Below are positions 44,558 through 56,254 of a stretch of 64,000 nucleotides of DNA, piece after piece. Below the pieces are notes generated by a model. The model did not search any database. It worked only from the letters and a program-made list of their open reading frames with translations, and was not told where the DNA came from. The position numbers were made by a program, and so were the translations under genes. The stretch's first letter is position 1; each line of letters opens with the position of its first letter. Source of the DNA: Petunia secreta (Eukaryota > Streptophyta > Magnoliopsida > Solanales > Solanaceae); NCBI GenBank assembly GCA_029990175.1, contig JARKIP010000035.1, positions 19,271,501 to 19,335,500 on the forward strand, read 5' to 3'.

Positions 44558-46980
44558 TGACACGACCCGGAATCCGGTTAGGCCGTGCGGGCACCCGACA
44601 TCCTATCCTAGACCCGTCGGGCGAACCATTACCAATTAAATTATGAAAATAAATATAAATCCAATTTATCAATAAGAACAAGACTTTAAAAAAAAACACA
44701 AACCTACTGATACCTCTAAGTTGTACAAAGAAATTACAGCTAACTACCCAACATACTAGGTTTAGGGCTATCCAGACTAGACATCTAAGAGTACGAAAGA
44801 AGACAGATACCTCCTGAAGGGAGCAAAATGCAACTGATGTAACAAAACAATAAACTGGTGGCCATCCAGAATAAAAGCTGGCTCACACTGACAGCTGAAG
44901 TCATCTTCGCTCCTGAACAATGTGGCGAACTCAATCCTGGAGCGAACCTACCGAAATGAAATAAATAGAAAAGAAACAAACAACAAACTAGGGTGAGTCA
45001 AAAGGACTCAATAAGTGGGGCAGACTAGCCACCTCAAAGAATAGGATAACTAGACGGGGAGAAAAGAAACAGATAGACCAAATTCCTTTTATTTAAATTA
45101 TAAAAAGGCAGAGCCAGATAATAACCGGAAACACGTAAGAAACTTATAAACTAAACCAAGGATGCGAGCCAAAAACATATCAACAAATAAGCAATGCACA
45201 TATAAGCAGAAGAGTAGTCATGTACCGCACGTCTACACAATCGTATGAATTGAGATGAAATGAAATGAAGTAAGATGAAATGAAATGAAATATGATGCAA
45301 AGGGTCACATGTGCCCGCCATCCCATCTTGAAGCGGAATACTCCTGCATTCGAGGGGATTCAATCTGATAACCAACTTGAGCGGAAGACTCCTGCTCCTG
45401 GGGCGGAATACTCCTTCACCCAATATGATATAAACCAGAGGCGGAATACTCCTTCACTCTCATGGGGCGGAATACTCCTGCCCTCAATATGACACAATGG
45501 AGCGGAATACTCCTGCTCCTGGGGCGGAATACTCCAGCACCCAATATGATATGAAATGTAATGCATATGAATGACATGTAATGCATATGAATGCAATGTG
45601 ATGAAATAATAACCCTTCACCGGCGCGGGACTCTCATCGACAACCGGGAAGTAGATGCCAACTCACAGCCAGAGTACAATGCTCAGATCCTCAATGTAAT
45701 ATCAACAACAGGATATAACATATAATATGTAATGTAAATCCAAAGCTAAGGCGTAAGGAGTACGCCTATCGGCAGCTACACACGTAAGGAACACGTGGTA
45801 GAAAATCCAAGAGGCCAAGTGCCTCCAAAGAAATAGATATAAATACTTACATCTTCTAAAAGTTAGCATTGCTAATCAACAACCGCTTTATCCTTTGGTT
45901 TCATTGCCAAGCGATCCCACTCTATTCAATAATCAGAAAAATATATAAAATTAGGCTAAAGGCTTCATTCCTCATATCTTAGGGCAATTCGGTTAGGAAC
46001 CTGATACCCTATTTGCATACGCAATACGCAGGCCAAATCTATGTACAGGGTTTAAGGTCACATAACCAAACCCTAAATAAATTACATTTATATGTTGTCC
46101 ATAACTCACCGAGTACGAATATATAGTTAATTCCATTATCGGGGTCCATTTGACCCTTTAAACTATTAATTGAACTTATTAAAATGATGTCTAATATTCC
46201 AAGTTTTACCGTTAAAATATATTCAAACACACGTAATAAACTAAAATAATGCATTAAGACCATTACCTGAATGTTTCGGGCTGAAAATTCAATCTTTTTC
46301 CGGCTCTTTTCTCATTTTCTGGTATTTTTTCTCAACATATTCTCTTTTAGTTTTCGATTTCTGTTTCTGTTTCGTTTTCTGAAATTGTAACTCACGCTAA
46401 GGATTATATCATAATCTTTAGCTAATCGACATAACTCATTTCTCTTTCTTTCATTTCCTTTTTTGTCGTTTTATGTTTTTCTTTTCTTTTATTATCTTTT
46501 CCTGACAAAAATTAAAAGGTACCCTACGATATTCGAAATAATTCCAAATTTTGCGTACAAGTTATACAAAATATATGTAGCATACTCGCTAAGGCGGATC
46601 TCAAATCGGGTTCCCGAAACTTAAGATGCAAATTTAAATGGAAAAAGTCAAATTATTTAACTTTCGTTATTTTAGCGGAAACAAGCCGAACCACATCGAA
46701 ATTCACTTTCGAAAGTTCACAATAGTCATAAATAATCATACGAACCCAACGGTTCTTTTGAATTTCGAATCGGAGCTCATTCACCAAAACCGAGCTCGAA
46801 AATCTGTGTTTAATATTTATCGACAATAATAACTGAAACGTTCTTCCGATACGTACCAAACGAGGTCTGATTTAGCTCAAATTTTACAGACAGGTCCTAA
46901 TGGACATTATAAATATTTTAAAATTAATGGCACGGCAATCGGAGTCCTAACTTCCGAATCGACTGACCGAGGTCGTTTCA
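44558..46980 (-). repeat. 3' LTR of element D
   Basis: It is 2423 bp. It contains a short array of GGCGGAATACTCCTGC motifs at about 45330-45540. A paired GCACACGT/ACACGTAAGGAACACGTGG block lies near 45780. The last 350 bases recur at 31393-31731. Confidence 0.9.
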
Positions 46981-48600
46981 TTCTCCTCAACTTAGACTCT
47001 CGTTCGTCCTCGAACGAGCCCAAGTCTAAAGGAAAATTCGCACAGATTACAAGAGAACTTGCACGAACTTCATAACTTACTCCACAAGCATTATCTCCTG
47101 ATTACATGATCAGAATTATAACACACATATCATACTTTTGGAATAAAATATATTTGTATAATATGATAACACCATTGCACAGCTTATTCTGACTAAGTTG
47201 ATCCTTCCTCGATCACGAGAAGAGGGTTCTACATTTTTGAAATAAAGATACACGGAATTTTGAATGGGTTAGCATGATTCAGCCGGTGAATCACCTCGTC
47301 GACATACTTTTCGATATAGAACAAGTCGATGAAAAAAATAATTAGCTTTCGCTTCAGCAACGCCTTAGAGATTTAATATTATGATTCGGTATCAATTGGA
47401 GGAAGACTCCTCCACTTAGAGAATAAACTCACACAACTAACTTGAATAGAAATAGTCATCCTCGCACAACCTGCTGGATTAAGGAAGACTTAGCTAAATA
47501 GAGAACGCGGCTCAGACCTGAGCTACCAAATTACTCTGTCGAGTTGCAAAACAGCTGCATATCTCAAGTTCACAACTCCATACAATTTCTATAAATACTA
47601 CCGCCTGATGGATCAAATCAAAGGTCAAATGACGCCTCTCATTACCCTTAGTAGCCTTGAAAAACAACAATATGCTTACCCGACTACCTTGACACGCACT
47701 CTGGCTCAACATAGGGAACATCAAAAGAGGCTACTGACGCCTAAGCTCACCAGTGCCGAACAAAGAAGAGATGGCAATGGACTGAGGATAGAAATAATTA
47801 GAGCTTCAGAAGCTCGTCTTTTTATTTGCTTGGCTCCCAGAGCTACACTACTTCCGAGTCAGGATAACAAAAGAATCGCAATTGAAGAGATAGACATTAA
47901 ATAAGCTTTATGGAACAACATCTCCGTAAATTTAACCTCTCAATAAGAAGGAAACTCTGATAACTTACCAGAAAAACCTTTTATACTTAGACAAACTTGT
48001 AGAATAACATGACTCTACTAGCATCTCGAACCAAGAGGAGACACATAGATCGAGTGTTACTTACTAGCCACTTTACACCGGAAGAAACCATGACACTCCC
48101 TTATAGTAATGAATTAGAATCCCATAATCCAACCAATACGGAATTCCGAGAAGAGAGGTAAACTAATTTGAGATGATAATAGAAGGTGGCACGACAAGAT
48201 GCCAGGCAGACAATAGCGATACTCACAGTCGAATTTCTCATATTTAGACCGGATAAATTAGTAGGATCTCACAAATGCCAGGAATAAATCATACCAAAAG
48301 CTCGCCCCTCTATCGCAACCGATTCTTAATAGAAACGACCTCAAAAGAAACCATGGAAACATGGTAAGATAGACAAAGTTCAGACCGATCGGAAAAATCA
48401 AATGTTACTCACATATAATGGAAGAAGAAATACTCTGGTTTATTACATCGGATGCCTCAGCATCCTACCAGACTAGAAGTTCATAGAACTGCCTCAGCAG
48501 CTGAGCTGAGCCACTACCCTGACAATCACTTTCGGAAGAACCACTGCCACCACACTTTCAATCTCTACTGGATGGTGGCATTTCATTTACTGATTGAGAT
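46981..48600 (-). other. Element D interior, 3' part, unrecognised
   Basis: Next to the LTR is a TTCGAGGACGAA motif (minus, near 47010) and the PPT. The rest shows no readable pol domain. The 98-codon plus ORF at 47608 and the 70-codon minus ORF at 47512 have no family features. Confidence 0.45.
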
Positions 48601-49440
48601 CTAAATGAAATCCCCTGCAACTGCACAGATGCCTGATGACGAGAGAAAAGATGACTACCTACTTGTCGGAGTAACGGAAACTCCTCAAAGGATAGCCAGA
48701 CTCACGACAATGATAATAGGAAAACTACTCAAAGGATAATCAGACTCACGACAATGATAACACATTTTCGCTGAATATGGGAGCTGGACAGATTTTTGAA
48801 AGCTATAAAGAGAAAGTTGAGTCTAATCTTGATGAACTACCCGCGCACTTTGAGAATCACGCTCTACAAGCTGAGATAACCTGGAAGGTGACCTCCCAAA
48901 ATAATCAGAACTCTTACCTCCAAATGAGGTACCATGGTTACCCACTAGGGCCACGGGATCTCTTGCTCTCCCGCTATAACTCTTCCCACTCTAACATATG
49001 GTATGCCTAATACCTTTGAGCAATATCAATAATGACATCAAATAAAGTCCCAACCTCAATCTCTTGAGCTATCTGGGATCTCAAGGAAAAAGAAAGGTTA
49101 TCAATAAATCTTTGAATCTCTGGAAAGGCTCATGGACTAGTTCTAATGCATATTTAGCCATTCAATAGAATTCAATCTCATATTCTGAAACACCAACAGG
49201 CTAACCGACAGGCTACCCTGTCCAATCCACTCAAACTGGCGACACTCTTCATCTCGCTCGCTACTCAAAAGGAAATTCCCATGAATCTAGAAGAAAAAAT
49301 CGAACCAAGTTAGCTAATAAGTGAGCGGTCCACCAATTCAAGGCTGGACCCCTAAAACTGGAAAGTGGAATAATCAACTCCATACTGCTCGATATAATCA
49401 AGAGCCTGAAGGATACGCTAACATCATTTTATTTTAAAAA
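48600..49440 (-). pseudogene. Decayed gag of element D
   Basis: On minus, 49250-49130 reads CRQFEWIGQGSLSV, the spot where chromovirus gag has an F-E-x-L-x-Q-G-x-x-x-V block. Then 49130-49020 reads IQRFIDNLSFSLRSQIAQEI and a FDVIIDIAQR helix, typical of the capsid C-terminus. Further on, CYHCRES..YP at 48765-48725 and again at about 48712-48670 is a duplicated zinc-knuckle start lacking the His and last Cys. Frames change repeatedly. Assignment rests on the order of these three motifs. Confidence 0.5.
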
Positions 49441-50101
49441 TTTACACAGGTATTATCTGATGCATGGCTTAAGAATATCAGAAGGTTTAGTTGGGTAAAA
49501 TAATGCAGCCTTTTCAAATACTCGGACCGAGAAATTACACAGGCTAGCTAACCAGCCAGAATAACCAGAGGCATTACATATGCTGCTTCCAGAACATAAT
49601 TTACCGTGGCAATATTAAGAACTAGAATAGGAGCTCCCTGAGACCGAACGTCTGCATCTGCGACAACTTGATAAGCTGCCTAGTGAATAATAGGTTCTTG
49701 CGGTATCTGCGTCACCAAGATTCTCGTAAAAGCATCGTAGAGAGCCAAGGGAGCCACAAGGCCCTGCTCCCTTGCCCATCGCGAGCTCGTACAACTGGGG
49801 CCTACGCAACTGGATCGTAAACACGATTCACAACTCTCGGGGCTTGAGTAGCTCTAGCCCTAGGCTAGACTACTTCGTCCTGAACTCCTACCTTTTGCTG
49901 ATTTGTCGCACGAGGGTTCACAATTACCATGAAGGAATAAACGAAAAAACGTTAGCATCCTAGACCGACGCACGATCAGAAAAGAAGGAAGTGAAACTTC
50001 CTAAATGCCATCATAGCCTCTCGTAGATAAGTACGGACGTCTACGTACCCATCAGCGAGACTCTACTAGACATTGTCTTAGTCTGGATAGACTCTAAACC
50101 A
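49441..50101 (-). other. Element D 5' leader and gag start, decayed
   Basis: This is the region between the primer-binding site and the readable gag block. The ORF at 49615-49824 (minus) shows nothing family-specific. No clear gag start was found. Confidence 0.4.
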
Positions 50102-50114
50102 GGCTTTGATACCA
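50102..50114 (-). other. Primer-binding site of element D (tRNA-iMet type)
   Basis: The minus strand reads TGGTATCAAAGCC, two bases from the LTR. It fixes D's orientation. Confidence 0.85.
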
Positions 50115-50116
50115 AC

Positions 50117-52720
50117 TGACACGACCCGAAATCCGGTTAGGCCGTGCGGGCACCGACATCCTCCCCTAGACTCGTTGGGTGAACCTTTACATATTAAATT
50201 AGGAAAGTAAATATAAATCCAACTCATAAATAAGAACAAGACTTTAAAAAAACACAAACCTACTGATACCTCTAAGCTGTACAAAGAAATTACGGCTAAC
50301 TACCCAACATACTAGGTTTAGGGCTATCCAGACTAGAGATCTAAGAGTACGAAAGAAGAGAGATACCTCCTGAAGGGAGAAAAATGCAATTGAAGTAATA
50401 AACAATAAACTGGTGGCCATTCAGAATAAAAGCTGGCTCACACTGACAGCTAAAGTGGTCTTCGCTCCTGAACAATGTGGCAAAGTCAATCCTAGAGCGA
50501 ACCTGCCGAAATGAAATAAATAGACAAGAAACAAACAACAAATAAGGGTGAGTCAAAAGGACTCAATAAGTGGGGCAGACTAGCCACCTCAAAGAATAGG
50601 ATAGCTAGCCAGGGAGAAAACAAACAGATAGACCAAATTCCTTTTATTTAAGTTATAAAAAGGCAGATCCAGATAATAACCGGAAACACGTAAGAAACTT
50701 ATAAACTCAACAAGGATGCGAGCCAGAAACATATCAACAAATAAGCAATGCGCATCTAAGCAGAACAGTAGTCATGTACCGCAAGTCTACACAATGGTAT
50801 GAATTGAGATGAAATGAAATGAAGTGAGATGAAATGAAATATTATACAAAGGGTCACATGTGCCCGTAATCCCATCCCGAAGCGGAATACTCCTGCATTA
50901 GAGGGGAATCCAATATGATAACCAACTGAAGCGGAATACTCTTGCTCCTGGGGCGGAATATTCCTGAACCCAATATAATGTAAACCAGAGGCAGAATACT
51001 CCTGCACTCTCCTGGGGCGGAATACTCCTGCACCCGATATAATGTAAACCAGAGGCGAAATACTCCTGCACTCTCCTGGGGCGAAATACACCTGCACCCG
51101 ATATAATGTAAGGCTGAGGCGGAATACTCCTGCACTCAGTCTCTGACATAAGAGCGGAATACTCCTGCTCCTGGGGCGGTATACTCCTGCAATCTCATGG
51201 GGCGGAATACTCATGCCCTCAATATGATACAATGGAGTGGAATACTCCTTCTCCTAGGGCGGAATACTCATGCACCTAATATGATATGAAATGTAATGCA
51301 TATGAATGACATGTAATGAATATGAATGCAATGTGATGCAATAATAACCCTTCACCGGCGCAGGACTCTCATCGACAGCCGGGAAGTAGATGCCAAGTCA
51401 CAGCCAGAGTACAATGCTCAGATCCTCAATGTAATACCAACAACAGGATATAACATATAATATGTAATGTAAATCCAAAGCTAAGGCATAAGGAGTATGC
51501 CTATCGGCAGCTACACACGTAAGGAACACGTGGTAGAAAATCCAAGAGGCCAAGTGCCTCCAATGATATGGATATAAATACTTACCTCTTCTAAAAGTTA
51601 GCATTGCTAATCAACAACCGCTTTATCCTTTGGTTTCATTGCCAAACGATCCCACTCTATTCAATAAGCAGAAAAATATATCAAATTAGGCTAAAGGATT
51701 CATTCCTCACATCTTAGAGCAATTCGGTTAGGAACCTGATACCCTATTTGCATACGCAATACGCAGGCCAGGCCTATGTACAGGGTTTAAGGTCACATAA
51801 CCAAACCCTAAATAAATTACATTTATATATTTTCCATAACTCACTGAGTATGAATATATATTTAATTCCATTATCGGGGTCCATTTGACCCTTTAAACTA
51901 TTAATTGAACTTATTAAAATGATGTCTAATATTCCAAGTTTTACCATTAAAATATATTCAAACACACGTAATAAACTAAAATAATGCATTAAGATCATTA
52001 CTTGAATATTTCGGGCTAAAAATTCAATCTTTTTCTGGCTCTTTTCTCTTTTTCTGGCATTTTTCTCAGCATATTCTCTTTTAGTTTTCGATTTCTGTTT
52101 CTATTTTGTTTTCTGAAATTGTAAATCACGCTAATGATTATATCATAATCTTTAGCTAACCGACATAGCTGATTTCTCTTTCTTTCATTTCCTTTTTTGT
52201 CGTTTTCTGTTTTTCTTTTGTTTTATTTTCTTTTCTTTTCGTGACAAAAATTAAAACGGTACCCTACAATATTCGAAATAATTTCAACTTTTGCATACAA
52301 GTTATACAAAATATATGTAGCATACTCGCTAAGGCGGATCTCAAATCGGGTTCCCGAAACTTAAGATGCAAATTTTAATGGAAAAAGTCAAATTATTTAA
52401 CTTTCGATATTTTAGAGAAAACTAGTCGAACCACCTCAAAATTCACTTTCGAAAGTTCACAAAAGTCATAAATAATCATACGAACCCAACAGTGCTTTTG
52501 AATTTCGAATCGGAGCTCATTCGCAAAAACCGAGCTCGAAAATCTGTTATTAATATTTATCGACAATAAAAACTGAAACCTTCTTTCGATACGTACCAAA
52601 CGAGGTCTGATTTAGCTCAAATTTTACAGAGAGGTCCTAATGGACATTATAAATATTTTAAAATTATTGGCACGCCAATAGGATTCCTAACTTCCGAAAC
52701 GAATGACCGAGGTCGTTTCA
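50117..52720 (-). repeat. 5' LTR of element D
   Basis: It is 2604 bp, longer than its partner because of an expanded array at about 50880-51290. It is otherwise close to 44558-46980. Confidence 0.9.
50880..51290. repeat. Minisatellite in D LTR, 64-bp unit
   Basis: Units such as 50989-51052 and 51053-51116 (AACCAGAGGC.., GGGGCGGAATACTCCTGC, ..GATATAATGTA) repeat with few changes. Shorter sub-units of about 30 bp share GCGGAATACTCCTGC. Translation gives artefactual repetitive ORFs on minus. Confidence 0.85.
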
Positions 52721-52725
52721 TGAGG

Positions 52726-53518
52726 CATCGACTAGTGAACATCCTTGGCCTAATCAAAAGGGAAGTGAGGTGAAAACTACCGAGAGGGTGCAAACAAAAA
52801 GTCTTATAAGCACAAGAATCAGTGGGACAAGTGCAGCAAGTAAAGGGTTGAAAACTGTCAACAAGCTGAGCCTGAAACCTCATGACTCTAAGTCAAGTGG
52901 TTCACCTAAGAAGAAGAGGGCGTCAAGTGATGGTTCTCTAAGTCCTAGATTTCAGGTTGATGCAAAGAGTCCACCTACTCTAGCTAAAGGTATTCTTGGA
53001 ACTCATCCACATTTTCCCGAACATGAGAGACAAAAGATTTAGAGGAGTAAGGGAGCGACCGGTGACAACTCTCGATTGAAAAAGCAGAGGATGTGTTAAG
53101 TGATGTGAGTGGGTTGTCACCTCAACCAAAACTTGACCTTGAAATAAAAATGAGCGAGACGAGAGGGGGAAAAAGAATAATTGAGAGTGAGGGCACCCCT
53201 AATTCTTACACTAACTCTTTATCTTCTTCTTCTACTTGTTTTTGCAATTGTGCAGGTATTCTTGGAGGCAAGCTGATGGAGCCTCAATCATGCTCTAAGG
53301 TGGAAAGGCCAGATGATGAAAATCCTCATTGTAAGCTGCAAGGTGGAGGAGCTTGTCATGACACTTCAAGTGCTTTGAGTGATCAAGGCAGCAACTCGAG
53401 TGAAAGTATTAGTTCTTCCTTCCATGAGCATAATAATTCCTTGTCTTGTGAGAGTGTTTGTGAAAACTCAATACTAGCTAATGATTTGCATGAATATAAT
53501 ATGTTTCAACTAGTATAG
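52726..53518 (+). pseudogene. Protein X, N-terminal half, element G (unknown function)
   Basis: I know no function for this. The region resumes after D with a basic, S/K-rich stretch (GSPKKKRASSDGSLSP, nuclear-signal-like). A stop near 53040 follows, then a 141-codon frame (53093-53518) with SDVSGLSPQPKL, CHDTSSALSDQGSNS, SSFHE and SLSCES. These motifs recur in the same order in element B (16600-16860 on minus), where they follow the protease. Between them lies a G-specific insert with TCFCNCAGILGG. A TAG at 53516-53518 ends the frame; after a short gap PHHDMSSVFND and YYDTPPVFDRG (about 53575-53690) match B's PHHDVSSLFNE and CYDTPPIFDKG. Confidence 0.6.
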
Positions 53519-53529
53519 GGTGTAGTGGT

Positions 53530-54147
53530 CAGGTTGTGTGTTAGCATGAATCACTAGTTGAGTGGGTTTGTAAGCCGCATCATGATATGAGCTCTGTGTT
53601 CAATGATCCTCTCTATAGTGAAGAAGTTGTAGTTGACCCTGTTTGTGAGCCTTATTATGACACACCGCCCGTATTTGATAGAGGGAAAGATGAATTGTTT
53701 GATCATCATGTTTTGTCCCTTGATGATATAATTGATTTTGGTGAATTTTAGTGTCGTAGTGAGGATGATAGTGATCTTGAGGAGTCCCTAGTGAGTGAGT
53801 CGAGTAGGGATAAGCAAAGTGGCTCCTTAAGTGTTGATGAAGCTAGTTTTGATACTTCACCTTTGCTTGGTAATGAATTTGAGATGATTGCTTTTACTAA
53901 TCCTTTGTTCGAGGGCATCTTTTATGGAGGTGGTGACTTGTATCAAACTAGAGTAAAGAGTGAGTTAGAACCTCCATGGTGTAGGAAGTTTGACTCTATA
54001 GGTAATCCCTTGTTTGAATTTCCAAGTGAGATGAGTGGTCGTGTTGACTATGATGGTACATCTTTGAGTAATCCTAATCTTGATTATATGGGCTGTGATG
54101 ATGAAGAAGCCATTATTGAGACCTTTCTTGGGAGTTTGTATTACCTA
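53530..54147 (+). pseudogene. Protein X, C-terminal half, element G (truncated)
   Basis: This is the same conserved block as B 15950-16260: FTNPLFEGIF, DLYQTRV, LEPPWCRKFD, GNPLFE, and a DDEEAIIETFLGSL acidic helix, in that order. A stop near 53748 splits it. After LGSLYYLA (54147) it ends, and the next bases belong to a Tat/Ogre protease, so the last about 200 residues present in B are missing. Two elements with different LTRs retain this block over about 70 residues, which argues for selection on X in the past. Confidence 0.6.
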
Positions 54148-54149
54148 GC

Positions 54150-54945
54150 GTGACGAGTATCACTTCCTTCCAGGTGCTGAGTTACAGTATGTCATACGAT
54201 GTCATCTTGCGTTGGCCATGGATACATAGCATGAAGGGAGTACCCTCAACACTCCATCAGGTCTTCAGATACCCGACCTCACATAGGGTTAATGACTTAT
54301 GGGGTGAGCGGTCTTCAGTTGGAGAATGTTATCCTACTTATGATTGGGATCTCGATGCTGGGCCAAAAGCCAAACTAAATATGATCGAAGAGGATTCCAT
54401 TGAGTTCGAGGCTATGGAACGAGAGGTCAGAGAAGAGATCAGCGAACTACGGGATCGATTGTCAATGATGGACCAGCTTGTCCCCAAAGCGACAGAACTG
54501 GTATGCCAACTCTTTTAGGTGGTGCGCAGGCAAGGAGGGCTCCTATGGTTGTTACAGAGTTACCTGACAGTAGCGTAGGAAAATGTGCAGCTCCTACAGT
54601 TTCTAGTGATAGCCGAGCCAGAGCCAGATGAGCATCTGTTGATGTATGTTTCGATCTCAGAGATAGCGTGGAATGTAGTCCTTGCACGAGAAGAGAATGG
54701 GAGGCAATTTCCCGTGAAGTACGCCAATAAAAGACCTTTGCACGGAGACAAGTTTCTGCCTTTGCCTATTCAGTGTATTGCGGCTGTGATCATGGTAGCC
54801 CACGAGCTGCGCTCGTATTTTCTTGGCCATACGGTTAACATAGTCTCCTCCACAGCGGTACAGACCATATTGTCTAAACCCGGACTCTCAAAGGAGATGG
54901 TAGAATGGGCTGAGGAACTGGAAGCGTATGACATTATCTACTAAC
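54150..54945 (+). pseudogene. Tat/Ogre pol remnant: protease end and RNase H
   Basis: The first part (54150-54360) reads SYDVILRWPWIHSMKGVPSTLHQV, the conserved protease end of Tat/Ogre elements (usually L-L-G-R-P-W-I-H). A short acidic stretch follows. The RT is absent: the next recognisable part (54585-54944) is RNase H, with HLLMYVSISEIAWNVVLAREENG, then PLPIQCIAAVIMVAHELRSYF and LSKEMVEWAEELEAYDIIY. Its stop TAA (54942-54944) lies in the CTAAC target of element F. The reading continues at 63691 beyond F. Confidence 0.72.
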
Positions 54946-56241
54946 TGACAAACGCTCAACACACACCTCGGCTTGAGGTATAAACGTTCATCGCAATACA
55001 ATTTACCAACCTAGGAGTCGGGGTTGAATCCACAAGGAACAAAGTGATGCAATCAAAGCAGTGGAGAAACTAAACCTATTTGACAAAGCCAAACTAGGAT
55101 AACAAGGTGATGGAACGATATTAAGAACTACAAACTACACTAGGAAAGCAATTAAATGTGATCTATGGCCTTCTCACAACCAAGGAAGTCAAGTTTTGAG
55201 CCTAGAATGCAATTGTAGCACGGGGTTTATATATTATGGCCGGGTCGTTCTAATGTAATCCCTAGAATCCTTCCGGCCTAGAAGGGATTTACCTCAACGG
55301 CACTCGTCAAAGCCATGGTTGAACTAGTAAAGCACTACCCATTGCCCTAGGAAAGAAGACCTCTTCTGAGCGTAACTTCTTTTAGATGAGTTAGTCTATG
55401 AAATAGCCTATCAACCCAAATCCTCGCTAGCCTCACTATTCTATGCTAACTAATCTCTCTCGAGTCTTTAATTAGCAAAGTAGACGGGCAACTCAAGTGT
55501 CGCGAGCACAAAAGTCAAGCAATCAAAACAATGTAAGCTAGATAATCAAAACCTAACGATATAAATTCCTAGTCATGACTCATTCATATATTCATGTCCA
55601 AAATCATATCAATTAATAACACAAATAGCCATGAAATATATTCTCAAAATCAATTCTTTAATAACATCAACGACACCAATTATATTCACTACAAAGATTG
55701 AAAGTAAAGAAAGGAGTACTAAAGGTTGAGAATTTCTCAATGGGTTACTCCAATTCTTCACCCTCTTGGTGTTCTTGTTGATGGATCCTTGCTTCAAGAT
55801 TGCAAAAATGGCCAAAAGATGAGCCCTAGGTCGTGCAAAGGGCTGAATATATGTTCCCTATTTGGCTAATGTGAAATTACAGAACTGTCAAGTGCAGTCC
55901 AGAGGCGCAACCTTCACGATCGCGACACACTGGACGCTATCGCGCTTCATCTATTTTTCCTTTTGCGCGATCGCGTTATCCTTGGCGCGTTAGTGCTAGC
56001 TTGCTTCACTCTTCTGCGCGATCGCTTGAGTCTCTGCACGATCGCGATGAACTGATTTCCTGTTTAGGATCAGTAGCTCTGCAATTCAGCCTGTTCCGGC
56101 TTGTCTTCCACCTACTCGTCACCACAGCGTCAATCCTGTAATATGCAACTAAAACATGATAAGTGCGTGTATTTAATCAATAATGCACAACAAAAGCTCA
56201 AATAAATAGAAGGTAATGTGTGGCTTTTTTCCCACACAACA
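54946..56241 (-). repeat. 3' LTR of element F
   Basis: It is 1296 bp with TG..CA ends (TGACAAACGCTC to CCCACACAACA). It carries six GCGATCGC-like motifs at 55915-56050. A T-run near its end (56224-56230) is absent from the other LTR. Confidence 0.9.
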
Positions 56242-56254
56242 CACCCCCAAACTT

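Larger units (their letters stand above)
44558..52720 (-). mobile_element. Element D: gypsy element with long minisatellite LTRs and gag scraps
   Basis: LTRs 44558-46980 and 50117-52720 start TGACACGACCC and end GGTCGTTTCA. The TSD TGAGG is exact at 44553-44557 and 52721-52725. The iMet primer-binding site (minus) is at 50102-50114 and the PPT AGTTGAGGAGAA at 46981-46992. The 3.1-kb interior has only decayed gag and no readable RT or integrase. It sits in element G. Confidence 0.88.
41952..54147 (+). mobile_element. Element G: non-autonomous PR-X gypsy element (interrupted by D)
   Basis: It has an LTR, an iMet primer-binding site, a long leader with a predicted acceptor, almost no gag, and a mutated protease (44195-44488). 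Element D follows (TSD TGAGG), then a long acidic X region (52726-54147) homologous to that of B. It stops abruptly at 54147, where Tat/Ogre pol sequence starts. No RT or integrase is present. Confidence 0.7.

Noticed and set aside
50756..51232. 158-codon minus ORF with repeated YSASGLHYIGCRSIPP-like units
   Set aside because: It is the translation of the 64-bp minisatellite in D's LTR; all three minus frames are open over the same array.
50880..51290. CRISPR-like regular repeats
   Set aside because: Units are adjacent and diverged with no unique spacers; this is a minisatellite in an LTR.
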